64,000 nt of DNA from Thermomicrobiales bacterium (GTDB lineage: Bacteria; Chloroflexota; Chloroflexia; Thermomicrobiales; CFX8): contig JBAOIG010000005.1 of assembly GCA_037045155.1 (NCBI GenBank), forward strand, positions 62,001 to 126,000. Reading direction: 5' to 3'. The notes below the pieces were generated by a model, which saw only the letters and a program-made list of their open reading frames with translations, was not told the origin of the DNA and ran no database searches. Every line of letters starts with the position of its first letter. Position 1 is the first letter of the stretch. Of the stretch, positions 34,805-43,274 are shown piece after piece. The translations under genes and the position numbers were made by a program.

Positions 34805-35551
34805 TCAAGCCAACTGCGTCGAGCCACCATCTACGTCGAGCGCCGAACGCTGGAGCCCGACCAGCTTCTGAATCGCGACGCCGGCCACGTCGAGCATCTG
34901 ATCGGTTTGAGCACGGGTGAACGGCCGTCCCTCGGCTGAGCCCTGAATCTCGATCAGCTCGCCGGCAGCGTTCATCACGACGTTACAGTCGACCGCCGCC
35001 CGAGCATCCTCGCCGTAGTCGAGATCCACACGGATGTCCCCGCCGACGATCCCGACGCTCACTGCCGCGATCGGCATCGTGATCGGACTCGCCTGAAGCT
35101 GTCGCGTCACGACCAGCCGTCGACAAGCCAGCGCCAGTGCCACGAACCCACCGGTAATCGCCGCCGTTCGAGTCCCACCGTCTGCCTGCTGGACGACACA
35201 ATCGATCGTGATTGTTCGTTCGCCCAGTCGGCGCAGATCGACCCCTGCGCGGAGTGACCGCCCGATCAGCCGCGAGATCTCCTGGCTACGTCCTGAATTC
35301 AACGACCGGTCCCACGAGATCCGCGTTGTCGTCGAGCGGGGCAACATCGCGTATTCCGCGGTCACCCACCCCTGGCGCTTGCCCTCCAGGAAAGCCGGCA
35401 CTCGATCCTCGATCGACGCGGTGCACCAGATCACCGTTTCGCCGAAGGAGATCGATGCCGAGCCCTCAGCATGCCGCGCAACACTGGCCTGTATCTGCAC
35501 CGGTCGAAGCTCGTCATTGTCGCGTCCAACCCTCGGCCTGCCTGCGCTCAT
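34805..35551 (-). CDS. rph: Ribonuclease PH
   Basis: The 248-residue phosphorolytic 3'-5' exoribonuclease trims tRNA 3' ends. It has the family's GRDNDELRPV, SISFGETVIWCTASIEDRVP, GWVTAEYAMLPRST with the following RSQEISRLIGRSLRAGVDL, DCVVQQADGGTRTAAITGG and DLDYGEDARAAVDCNVVM. The start ATG at 35551 overlaps the rarA stop (ATGA). It is the last gene in a rarA-rph unit. Confidence 0.97.
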   Translation of the reverse strand: MSAGRPRVGRDNDELRPVQIQASVARHAEGSASISFGETVIWCTASIEDRVPAFLEGKRQGWVTAEYAMLPRSTTTRISWDRSLNSGRSQEISRLIGRSLRAGVDLRRLGERTITIDCVVQQADGGTRTAAITGGFVALALACRRLVVTRQLQASPITMPIAAVSVGIVGGDIRVDLDYGEDARAAVDCNVVMNAAGELIEIQGSAEGRPFTRAQTDQMLDVAGVAIQKLVGLQRSALDVDGGSTQLA

Positions 35552-36885
35552 CGCTCCTGCTCCCGTCGTTCCTCGACCAGCGACAGGATGCTGGCCTTTC
35601 GTTGCGCCAGCCGCGCCTCGAAGCCACGATCTGTCGGGTGGTAGTATTCTCGTCCTGCCAGATTCTCCGGCAAGTGCCCCTGTGCCGAAACACCGGCTGC
35701 GAGATCGTGCGCGTACTCATACCCCTTGCCGTAGCCCAGACCCCGCATCAGACCGGTCACCGCGTTACGCAGGTGGAGTGGCACCGGGTCGTTCCGCGTC
35801 CCGGCGACATCCTCTCGCGCAGCTCCGTACGCGCGATACAGTGAATTGCTCTTCGGCGCCAGCGCGAGGTAGACGGTGACTTCAGCCAGGGCGAGCGCTC
35901 CTTCCGGCATGCCGATGAAGTGGACCGCCTGCTGGGCCGCCATTGCCAGCACGAGCGCCTGTGGGTCTGCAAGTCCGACGTCTTCGCTCGCCACTCGCAC
36001 GAGCCGCCGCGCCAGATAGAGCGCGTCCTCACCGCTCTCGAGCATCCGAGCCAGCCAGTAGATCGACGCGTCAGCGTCGGAGTCGCGGATCGACTTGTGC
36101 AGTGCCGAGATTGTGTCGAAATGTGATTCTCCGGCGCGGTCGTAGATCGCAGCCCGTCGCTGGGCGGCATCGAGCACCAACTGCCTGGTGATCGCCATCG
36201 CGGGTGGATCGACCGCGACACTGGCCATCTCGAGCGTGTTCAATGCGAAGCGCGCGTCCCCGTTCGCCATGTTCACGAGGGTGTCGAGGGCATCCTCCGC
36301 GATCGTCAATCCCTCCTCACCAAGCCCCTGCACCGGATCAGAGAGCGCTCGCCGCACGATCTCGCGGATATCGCTGTCGGTCAGTGACGTAAGCACGACG
36401 ACACGCGATCGCGAGAGCAATGGCGCGTTCACCTCGAATGAGGGGTTTTCGGTCGTCGCCCCGACCAGGATGACAGTGCCATCCTCAACATAGGGCAAGA
36501 TCGCATCTTGCTGGGCCTTGTTGAACCGGTGAATCTCGTCAATGAACAGCAGCGTCCGCTGACCGTTCATCCCCAGCCTGTTGGCTGCGTCCCGCACCGC
36601 CGCCCGCAAGTCCGCAACTCCGGACGACACTGCCGACACCGCGATGAAGTGCGCGCGTGTCTGAGTGGCGATCAACTGGGCCAGTGTTGTCTTCCCGACG
36701 CCGGGAGGCCCCCAAAGGATGATCGACGACAGCCGGTCGCGCTCAATCGCCCGACGAAGCACACTGCCCGGCCCCAGCACTGCCTGTTGGCCGACGAACT
36801 CATCCAGCGTCCGCGGGCGCATCCGCGCCGCGAGCGGACCTCGCTGGCGAAGTTGGGCCAACCGGTTCGCCTCAAAGAGATCCAT
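35548..36885 (-). CDS. rarA: Replication-associated recombination protein RarA (MgsA)
   Basis: The 445-residue AAA+ clamp-loader-like ATPase acts at stalled replication forks. MDLFEANRLAQLRQRGPLAARMRPRTLDEFVGQ is the typical N-terminus, GPPGVGKTTLA Walker A, LLFIDEIHRFNKAQQDAILP Walker B, VGATTENPSFEVNAPLLSRS sensor 1 with Arg finger, and the C-terminal tetramerisation domain has ASIYWLARMLESGEDALY. ATG 36885 (or 36897) lies within the end of the small gene upstream. Confidence 0.96.
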   Translation of the reverse strand: MDLFEANRLAQLRQRGPLAARMRPRTLDEFVGQQAVLGPGSVLRRAIERDRLSSIILWGPPGVGKTTLAQLIATQTRAHFIAVSAVSSGVADLRAAVRDAANRLGMNGQRTLLFIDEIHRFNKAQQDAILPYVEDGTVILVGATTENPSFEVNAPLLSRSRVVVLTSLTDSDIREIVRRALSDPVQGLGEEGLTIAEDALDTLVNMANGDARFALNTLEMASVAVDPPAMAITRQLVLDAAQRRAAIYDRAGESHFDTISALHKSIRDSDADASIYWLARMLESGEDALYLARRLVRVASEDVGLADPQALVLAMAAQQAVHFIGMPEGALALAEVTVYLALAPKSNSLYRAYGAAREDVAGTRNDPVPLHLRNAVTGLMRGLGYGKGYEYAHDLAAGVSAQGHLPENLAGREYYHPTDRGFEARLAQRKASILSLVEERREQER

Positions 36886-37051
36886 CGTCGAACTCATCGT
36901 CCGATTCGCTGGCGAGATCCTCTTCGAGCGACGCGATCCGCTGGTCGAGGTCAGAGAGGCTGTGGACGTCAAGCTCGCTCATGTCCTCGCGAAGCTCCTC
37001 CAGCCGGTCAAGCAGCACCATCTTGTCGTAGATCGAATCGTTTCTGCTCAT
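36872..37051 (-). CDS. Small acidic coiled-coil protein upstream of rarA
   Basis: The 59-residue protein starts at ATG 37051 after AGGACCAAGG. It is one predicted coiled coil (YDKMVLLDRLEELREDMSEL and LDQRIASLEEDLAS) ending in an acidic tail (DDEFDDGSL). It overlaps the rarA start by 14 nt, so the two are translationally coupled. The size and shape are SlyX-like but I do not claim homology. Confidence 0.65.
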   Translation of the reverse strand: MSRNDSIYDKMVLLDRLEELREDMSELDVHSLSDLDQRIASLEEDLASESDDEFDDGSL

Positions 37052-37071
37052 CCTTGGTCCTGTCCTTGACG

Positions 37072-37896
37072 CTAGCGCGACATCACGACGACGAACACCA
37101 GCAGCGCCGCAGTCAAACCGGCGTACTGCGCCGCTGCAACCCCCGTCAACCGACGCATCAGATTCGCCCGAGTCACCAGCGCGTACCCCGTTACAACACT
37201 CGCAACCACGGCGCCGGACCACCAGCCCAACGGTGGCCAGTATGTCAATGGCCAGACAACCTCGGCCGCGATCAGCGCTCCAACCAGTGCATACGCCTGG
37301 CGACGGACCGGATACGTCGCGACACCGTCATGAATCTGCAGGAGCATCAGCGCCGTAACCACGAAGATCGTCGGCGCCAGAAACAGCAACCGTGCCTGAA
37401 ATTGCAGCAGCAACGCGACATTGACGAACACAACGACGAGGCTCAGCCCGACGTGGATCAACAGCACCGGCTGATCACCGGTGTCGCCCGAATCGATCAC
37501 ATCACGAATGCTCAGTGCCGCATAGGCGCCGGTCGCGGCCAGCACGGCCGCCATGACGACGATCGGCGCGGTATGGTAGCGACCGACGAGTAGCGCGGAC
37601 GCCAACACGATCATGGCCGGCAGGATTCCCGCCGTCGCCAATGGCGGGTATGGCGTGTAGCCTCGAATCGGCCGATCGAAAAACCGGTGCGCCTGCCAAC
37701 CGATCCCGACGACCGCCACCAGTGCGATGAGATAAAACGACCGTGTGCCGTGGCCGATAAGCGGAGTGTCGAGAATCGACGGCTTGGCATGCCGGGCATA
37801 GATCCCCAGCGCGAGTGTCACCAACCCTGCCGCGACGGCCATCAAGACAGCCGGAGGCAACGATGCTGCTGTACCAGCCCTCCGCACATCACGCAT
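37072..37896 (-). CDS. Polytopic membrane protein of unknown function
   Basis: The 274-residue protein has about eight hydrophobic helices, for example LPPAVLMAVAAGLVTLALGI, FYLIALVAVVGIGW and SGAVVASVVTGYALV. There are no recognisable catalytic motifs. ATG 37896 overlaps the end of the sua5 gene, so it is translationally coupled to it. It may belong to a family of Chloroflexota proteins of unknown function, but I cannot name it with confidence. Confidence 0.75.
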   Translation of the reverse strand: MRDVRRAGTAASLPPAVLMAVAAGLVTLALGIYARHAKPSILDTPLIGHGTRSFYLIALVAVVGIGWQAHRFFDRPIRGYTPYPPLATAGILPAMIVLASALLVGRYHTAPIVVMAAVLAATGAYAALSIRDVIDSGDTGDQPVLLIHVGLSLVVVFVNVALLLQFQARLLFLAPTIFVVTALMLLQIHDGVATYPVRRQAYALVGALIAAEVVWPLTYWPPLGWWSGAVVASVVTGYALVTRANLMRRLTGVAAAQYAGLTAALLVFVVVMSR

Positions 37897-38551
37897 GATC
37901 GAATCCTGCCTCAGCGAGTGCCGAATGAATCTGCTCGGGGCTAATCGCGCCAACGCGAAGGATTCGAATGCTGGCTTCAGACGCATCCACCACAGTCGAC
38001 GCAGGCGCTTCCCCGGATCGACCACCATCAACCACGAAAGCGATCCGTCCTCCGAGTCGTTCGATCACCGCAGCCGCCGTCCGCGCCTCCGGTTCACCCG
38101 AGCGGTTCGCGCTCGTAACCGCCAGCGCGCCGCCGGCCGCGCGGATCACTTCCAGCGCAACGTCGTTGGCCGGCATCCGAAGCCCAACAGTCGGCACTCC
38201 ACGTGTCACCTCGGCTGGCACGGTATCCGAGGCGGGAAGCACGATGGTCAACGCGCCCGGCCAGAAGGCATGAGCCAACGCAAGCGCGGCCGGCGACGCC
38301 CGCTTCGCGAGCCGGGCAAGCTGGCTCATGTCAGAGATAAGGATCGGCAGCGCCTTGTTGCCAGACCTGCCCTTGATGGCGTAGATTCGAGAAAGTGCGT
38401 CAGGACGGGCGAGCGAGGCTGCCAGGCCGTATACGGTGTCGGTTGGAATCGCGACGACGCCACCGTGGCGGAGCGCCTCGATCGCCCGGCCGATCTGATC
38501 GTCCAGCGGCGCGTCCGGCGCGCTTCCCGATTTGTCGGTTTCCGTGACCAC
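37889..38551 (-). CDS. sua5: L-threonylcarbamoyladenylate synthase (Sua5/YrdC family)
   Basis: The 220-residue enzyme makes threonylcarbamoyl-AMP for t6A37 in tRNA. GGVVAIPTDTVYGLAASLARPDALSRIYAIKGR is the canonical core, followed by LPILISDMSQLARLA, PGALTIVLPASDTVP, VGLRMPANDVALEVI and LAVTSANRSGEP. GTG 38551 starts the protein. It is preceded by uvrC (29 nt) and followed by an overlapping membrane-protein gene. Confidence 0.95.
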   Translation of the reverse strand: MVTETDKSGSAPDAPLDDQIGRAIEALRHGGVVAIPTDTVYGLAASLARPDALSRIYAIKGRSGNKALPILISDMSQLARLAKRASPAALALAHAFWPGALTIVLPASDTVPAEVTRGVPTVGLRMPANDVALEVIRAAGGALAVTSANRSGEPEARTAAAVIERLGGRIAFVVDGGRSGEAPASTVVDASEASIRILRVGAISPEQIHSALAEAGFDHA

Positions 38552-38580
38552 CGATCCCCCTCCTGCGCCGCTCCGACTTG

Positions 38581-40401
38581 CTACAGTTGCGTCTTGATCT
38601 GTCGCGCCAGCTCACGGCCAATGCCCTCGACCGTGGCGATCTGTTCCTCGCTGGCTTCGCGAATGCGCTTCACGCTGCCGAACGCCTGAATCAACGCTTT
38701 CTTGCGCTTCGGCCCGACGCCGCGCAAGTCGTCCAGCGCCGAGCGGACAGCCGCGCGCTCTCGCTTCTGGCGATGAAACGACACGGCGAAACGGTGCGCC
38801 TCGTCCCGAACTCGTTGCACGAGGTACAGCGCCTGTGAGTCACGATCCAGCACGATCGGCCACGACTGGCCGGGCAGGAAGATCTCTTCATTCTCCTTCG
38901 CCAGCCCGACGACCCGCGTCTCGAATCTGACTTCATGCAGCGATTCCAGCGCCGCGTTGAGCTGCCCCTTGCCCCCATCGATGATGACAAGATCCGGTTG
39001 TCGCGACCAGGCCTCGGTATCCGGCTCGGTCGCCAGCCGCCTGAACCGCCGGCCGACGACCTCCTTCATCGCCGCGAAGTCGTTCTGCCCGTCGACATTC
39101 TTGATCGAGAAGCGCCGGTAGTCACTCTTCTTCGGCTTGCCGTCCTCGAAGACGACCATCGACGCGACCATGTTCGTCCCCTGCAATGTCGAAATATCGA
39201 AGCACTCGATGCGCCGAGGAAGATCCGGCAGCTCCAGCGCGTCAGCCAACTCAGTCATCGCCGCCGTCATCCGCTGCTCGTCGTTGAGCCAGCGCAACCG
39301 CGTCTGCTCGAAGTTCTCTACCGCGCTCTTGGCTACCATTTCGACCAGCTTGCGCTTCTCGCCACGCTGCGGCGTCGTCAGCCGCACCTTTCCGCCGCGA
39401 CGCTCGGCCAGCCAGCCGCGCAGGATCGCATCGTCGGCCGGCATATGCTGGACGATCAGCTCGTTCGGAACGACAGCGGCGTCGCCATAGAACTGCGCGA
39501 CGAAGCTGGCGACAATCTCCGACGGATCGTCATCCACCCGCGTCCCCGACATCACAAAATGCTCGGAGCCGAGGATTTTGCCGTTACGGATCATCGCCAC
39601 CTGGACGACAGAATCACCACCCGGTGACTGGTATACGGCGATCACATCCGCGTCGTCGCCTTTCCCGGACACGATCTTCTGTCGCTCGAGGACATGCTCG
39701 ATCGCCGACACCTCGTCGCGCAGCTTGGCCGCGCGCTCGAAGTCGAGGTTCTCGGCCGCTTGCTCCATCCGCTGTCGAAGCTCGGGCACGAGCTCCTCGC
39801 CGCGGCCTTGCAGAAAGAGCGCCGCGCCGTCGACCGCAGCGGCGTATTCCTTCGGGTCGGCAGCGCCGATACACGGACCAAGGCAACGACCCATGTGGAA
39901 ATAGAGACACGGCCGGGGTGCGTCTCCGGTAATGACGATGTCACACGGTCGATATGGGAACAATCGGTTGAGCAAGTCGAGCGTGCGGTGGACCGATCCG
40001 GCCGAGGTGTAGGGACCGAAATACCGGCCGCCGTCCTGGACGATCCGGCGTGTCGCGATAACACGGGGCCATTCCTCGTTCGTGATCTTGATATACGGGT
40101 AGGTTTTGTTGTCTTTCAGCCGGACGTTGTAGCGTGGCTGATACCGCTTGATCAGCTCGTTCTCGAGGATCAGCGCTTCGCTGGCAGTGTCGGTTCGGAT
40201 GACATCGAAGTCGACGATATGGCTGACCAGCTCGCGCGTCTTCGGATCCGGCGGCCGGCTCTCCTGAAAATACGAGCGCACACGATTTCGCAACGCGGCG
40301 GCCTTACCGACGTAGATCACGTCGCCCGCAACGTTCTTCATCAAGTAAACGCCGGGTCCGGTTGAGAGAACTGACAATCGGTCAGAGAATCGCGTGCCCA
40401 T
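38581..40401 (-). CDS. uvrC: Excinuclease ABC subunit C
   Basis: The 606-residue UvrC makes the dual incision in nucleotide excision repair. The GIY-YIG nuclease is at the N-terminus (GPGVYLMKNVAGDVIYVGKAAALRNRVRSYF). The Cys-rich region is CDIVITGDAPRPCLYFHMGRCLGPCIG. A UVR motif near residues 205-235 (ENLDFERAAKLRDEVSAIE) binds UvrB. The RNase H-like nuclease has FDISTLQGTNMVASMVVFEDG and VIIDGGKGQL. A double HhH domain ends the protein (LRGVGPKRKKALIQAFG). It is divergent from alaS. Confidence 0.98.
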   Translation of the reverse strand: MGTRFSDRLSVLSTGPGVYLMKNVAGDVIYVGKAAALRNRVRSYFQESRPPDPKTRELVSHIVDFDVIRTDTASEALILENELIKRYQPRYNVRLKDNKTYPYIKITNEEWPRVIATRRIVQDGGRYFGPYTSAGSVHRTLDLLNRLFPYRPCDIVITGDAPRPCLYFHMGRCLGPCIGAADPKEYAAAVDGAALFLQGRGEELVPELRQRMEQAAENLDFERAAKLRDEVSAIEHVLERQKIVSGKGDDADVIAVYQSPGGDSVVQVAMIRNGKILGSEHFVMSGTRVDDDPSEIVASFVAQFYGDAAVVPNELIVQHMPADDAILRGWLAERRGGKVRLTTPQRGEKRKLVEMVAKSAVENFEQTRLRWLNDEQRMTAAMTELADALELPDLPRRIECFDISTLQGTNMVASMVVFEDGKPKKSDYRRFSIKNVDGQNDFAAMKEVVGRRFRRLATEPDTEAWSRQPDLVIIDGGKGQLNAALESLHEVRFETRVVGLAKENEEIFLPGQSWPIVLDRDSQALYLVQRVRDEAHRFAVSFHRQKRERAAVRSALDDLRGVGPKRKKALIQAFGSVKRIREASEEQIATVEGIGRELARQIKTQL

Positions 40402-40474
40402 GACCTAATTGTACTGTCGGAGGCCAGCCCTCGCGTGAATGAGCCCTTGACCATATGTCACTGTCCGGGCATAC

Positions 40475-40484
40475 TGTACGTACA
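40475..40484. promoter_or_regulatory. TGTACGTACA palindrome between uvrC and alaS
   Basis: A perfect 10-bp palindrome in the 177-nt gap between divergent genes, 74 nt before the uvrC start and 95 nt before the alaS start. The same element occurs at 47136-47145 and, with one mismatch, at 15747-15756. Confidence 0.45.
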
Positions 40485-40578
40485 CCTCGCTTCGCGTGCG
40501 GTCTCGTCACCAATCCGGGTTCGCTACACTTACCTGCTCGGGATCGCCCACGGAATGTGAGAGAAGGCCAGACACAGA

Positions 40579-43206
40579 ATGCAAAGCCGCGAGATACGAC
40601 AACGTTTTGTTGAGTTCTTCGCCGAGCGGGGACACCTCCACGTGTCCTCGTCCCCGCTGATCCCACGTAACGACCCAACCGTTCTACTGACCACCGCCGG
40701 CATGCAGCAGATGACTCCCTACTTCCTCGGACTCGAGCAGCCGCCCGCCAACCGCATGACATCGGTTCAGAAATGCTTTCGGACTGTCGATATCGACGAC
40801 GTCGGAGACGAGCGGCACGCCACCTTCTTTGAAATGCTCGGCAACTTCTCGGTCGGCAACTATTTCAAGCGGGAGGCGATCCGCTACGCCTGGGATCTGC
40901 TAACCGTCAGTTACGGAATTCCCGCAGAACGGCTTCAGGTAACGATCCACCCGGACGACGACGAGGCTCGCCAACTCTGGATGGACGAGGTTGGGTTGGC
41001 GCCAGAGCGCATCCACGAAGACCCGACGAATATCTGGGGGCCGGTCGGCGAAACCGGTCCCTGCGGACCCGACAGCGAGCTCCACGTCGACCGGGGCGCG
41101 CAGTATGGATGCGGAGAACCAGACTGCGGCCCGAACTGTCCCCGCTGCGACCGGTGGATGGAGCTCTGGAATCTCGTCTTCATGGGCCAGTTCAAAGAGG
41201 CTGACGGCTCGTTCCGCGAGCTCGAGCGCAAGAATATCGACACCGGCATGGGCCTTGAGCGCATCTCGATGATTCTGCAGAACGCGCCAACCATGTACGA
41301 GACTGATCTGCACCAGCCGATGATCCTTCGCGCGGCCGAAATCGCTGGCGTGACCTACGGCGCGGATCCAACCATCGACCGTTCTCTGCGCGTCATCAGC
41401 GACCACGTCCGTGGAGCCACATTTCTGATTATGGACGGCGTGCTGCCCGGCAACGAAGGGCGGGGCTACGTGCTGCGTCGCATCCTTCGGCGCGCAGTCC
41501 GCCACGCCCGCGCGGTGGGTATCGAACGACCGTTTCTCGTCACGATCGTCGATGTCGTCATCGACCGGTTCGGCGGCTATCACCCGGATATGATCACGCG
41601 GGCCGGCACGATCCGCCGTATCGTCGAGAACGAGGAGCAATCGTTTTCGAGAACGCTGGCTACAGGCATGGCCCGATTCGCCGAGCTCGTCGATGCACTC
41701 CGCGCTGCGGGCGGCTCGACTATCTCCGGCGAGGATGCTTTCCGGCTCTATGACACGTACGGGTTCCCCTACGAGCTGACCACCGAGCTGGCGGCCGACG
41801 TGGGTGTCGCCGTCGACGCCGAAGGCTTCGCCGTCGCGCTCGAGCAGTCACGAGCGCGCAGCCGCCAGCACGTCGCGAACTTTGCCGACACAGCCCGGGA
41901 CCGTAACCAACTGTATGCGCGCCTTCAGCCGGTCGAGTTCCTGGGCTATGGGTCCACGAGCGCAGAGGCCGCCGTCGCGGAGATCGTCAGCGCCGATGCG
42001 CTCGTCGAGCAACTCGACGCCGGGCAGCCGGGCGAGCTTGTCCTCGATCGCACGCCGTTTTACGGTGAATCCGGGGGCCAGGTAGGTGATACCGGCGTCA
42101 TTACGACCGAGACAGGCGTCTTCCAGGTTCACGACACCCAACGCCCAACACCCACCGTCATCGTCCATCGCGGCGAGGTGAGTGAGGGATTTATCCAGCG
42201 GGGCCAGGTCGCGTTGGCCGCCATCGACGCTGAGCGTCGCGACGCGATCCGTCGCAACCACACCGCCACCCACGTCCTGCATCGGGCACTGCGGATGATT
42301 CTCGGTGAAGACACCTATCAGGCGGGTTCGCTCGTCGCGCCCGACCGTCTGCGCTTCGATTTCACAAGCGCTGCGCCACTCGGGCCCGATGGAATCCAAC
42401 GCGCGACCGAAATCGCCAACACCGTGCTGCTGCGCGACGACGACGTCACCACCGACGTCATGTCCTACGACGATGCGGTGGCCAGGGGAGCGATGGCGCT
42501 CTTCGGTGAAAAGTACGGCGATCTCGTGCGAATGGTCTCGATCGGCGAATTTTCTCGCGAGCTGTGTGGCGGCACCCATGTGCGCCACGCTGCCGAGATC
42601 GGCCCGATCGTCATCCTGAGCGAGTCATCGATCGGTTCGGGCGTCCGGCGCATTGAAGCGCTCACCGGCCGTGCCGCGCTTGAGTATCTACAGCGACTCC
42701 AGCTTATCGCGACCGATGCCGCGCGAACGCTCCACATTCCTGTCGAGGAGCTCGCCGAGGGGCTCCGGTCGTTGCAATCCAGTGTTCGCGACCTCGATCG
42801 CACCATCGATCAGTTGCGCCTGTCGTTAGCGACATCGGATGTCGAGAGCATTGTCGACACGGCAGTTGAAGTCAGTGGTGTGACGGTTCTGGCAACCAGG
42901 GTCGTCGCCGGCGATCGCGACACGATGTTGCAGATCGGGGACCGGCTCCGCGACAAGCTGCGCTCGGGCGTCATCGTCCTCGGCAGCGAGATCGACGACA
43001 AGCCGGCACTCGTGGCGATGGTGACAAGAGACCTGACTGCTCGTGGCGTTAGCGCGGGCAAGCTGATCCAGGAATTGGCGCCGATCATCGGCGGCCGCGG
43101 TGGTGGCCGGCCCGAACTGGCCAACGGCGGTGGAACTGACGCCACCAGGCTGGACGAGGCGCTCGGCGCGGTTGAATCGGCGGTCTCGCGCCAGCTTGGT
43201 GGGTAG
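40579..43206 (+). CDS. alaS: Alanyl-tRNA synthetase
   Basis: The 875-residue enzyme charges tRNA-Ala and removes mischarged Ser and Gly. The catalytic domain has FFAERGHLHVSSSPLIPRND, TSVQKCFRTVDIDDVGD and MGLERISMILQ. The editing domain has HTATHVLH (H561, H565) and ELCGGTHVRHAAEIG. The C-Ala domain ends with GGRGGGRPELANGGG. A GAGAAGG box precedes the ATG. The upstream gap holds a palindrome; no T-box is seen. Confidence 0.98.
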   Translation: MQSREIRQRFVEFFAERGHLHVSSSPLIPRNDPTVLLTTAGMQQMTPYFLGLEQPPANRMTSVQKCFRTVDIDDVGDERHATFFEMLGNFSVGNYFKREAIRYAWDLLTVSYGIPAERLQVTIHPDDDEARQLWMDEVGLAPERIHEDPTNIWGPVGETGPCGPDSELHVDRGAQYGCGEPDCGPNCPRCDRWMELWNLVFMGQFKEADGSFRELERKNIDTGMGLERISMILQNAPTMYETDLHQPMILRAAEIAGVTYGADPTIDRSLRVISDHVRGATFLIMDGVLPGNEGRGYVLRRILRRAVRHARAVGIERPFLVTIVDVVIDRFGGYHPDMITRAGTIRRIVENEEQSFSRTLATGMARFAELVDALRAAGGSTISGEDAFRLYDTYGFPYELTTELAADVGVAVDAEGFAVALEQSRARSRQHVANFADTARDRNQLYARLQPVEFLGYGSTSAEAAVAEIVSADALVEQLDAGQPGELVLDRTPFYGESGGQVGDTGVITTETGVFQVHDTQRPTPTVIVHRGEVSEGFIQRGQVALAAIDAERRDAIRRNHTATHVLHRALRMILGEDTYQAGSLVAPDRLRFDFTSAAPLGPDGIQRATEIANTVLLRDDDVTTDVMSYDDAVARGAMALFGEKYGDLVRMVSIGEFSRELCGGTHVRHAAEIGPIVILSESSIGSGVRRIEALTGRAALEYLQRLQLIATDAARTLHIPVEELAEGLRSLQSSVRDLDRTIDQLRLSLATSDVESIVDTAVEVSGVTVLATRVVAGDRDTMLQIGDRLRDKLRSGVIVLGSEIDDKPALVAMVTRDLTARGVSAGKLIQELAPIIGGRGGGRPELANGGGTDATRLDEALGAVESAVSRQLGG

Positions 43207-43209
43207 ATC

Positions 43210-43230
43210 CGACGCGCCCCGAGCGCGTCG
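43210..43230. terminator. Hairpin after alaS
   Basis: CGACGCGC (43210-43217) pairs with GCGCGTCG (43223-43230) around a 5-nt loop, 4 nt after the alaS stop; no T-run. Confidence 0.45.
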
Positions 43231-43274
43231 CTGATCTTCGTTGCCGGGTGGCGGACCCAGGATAAGGAAGTGCA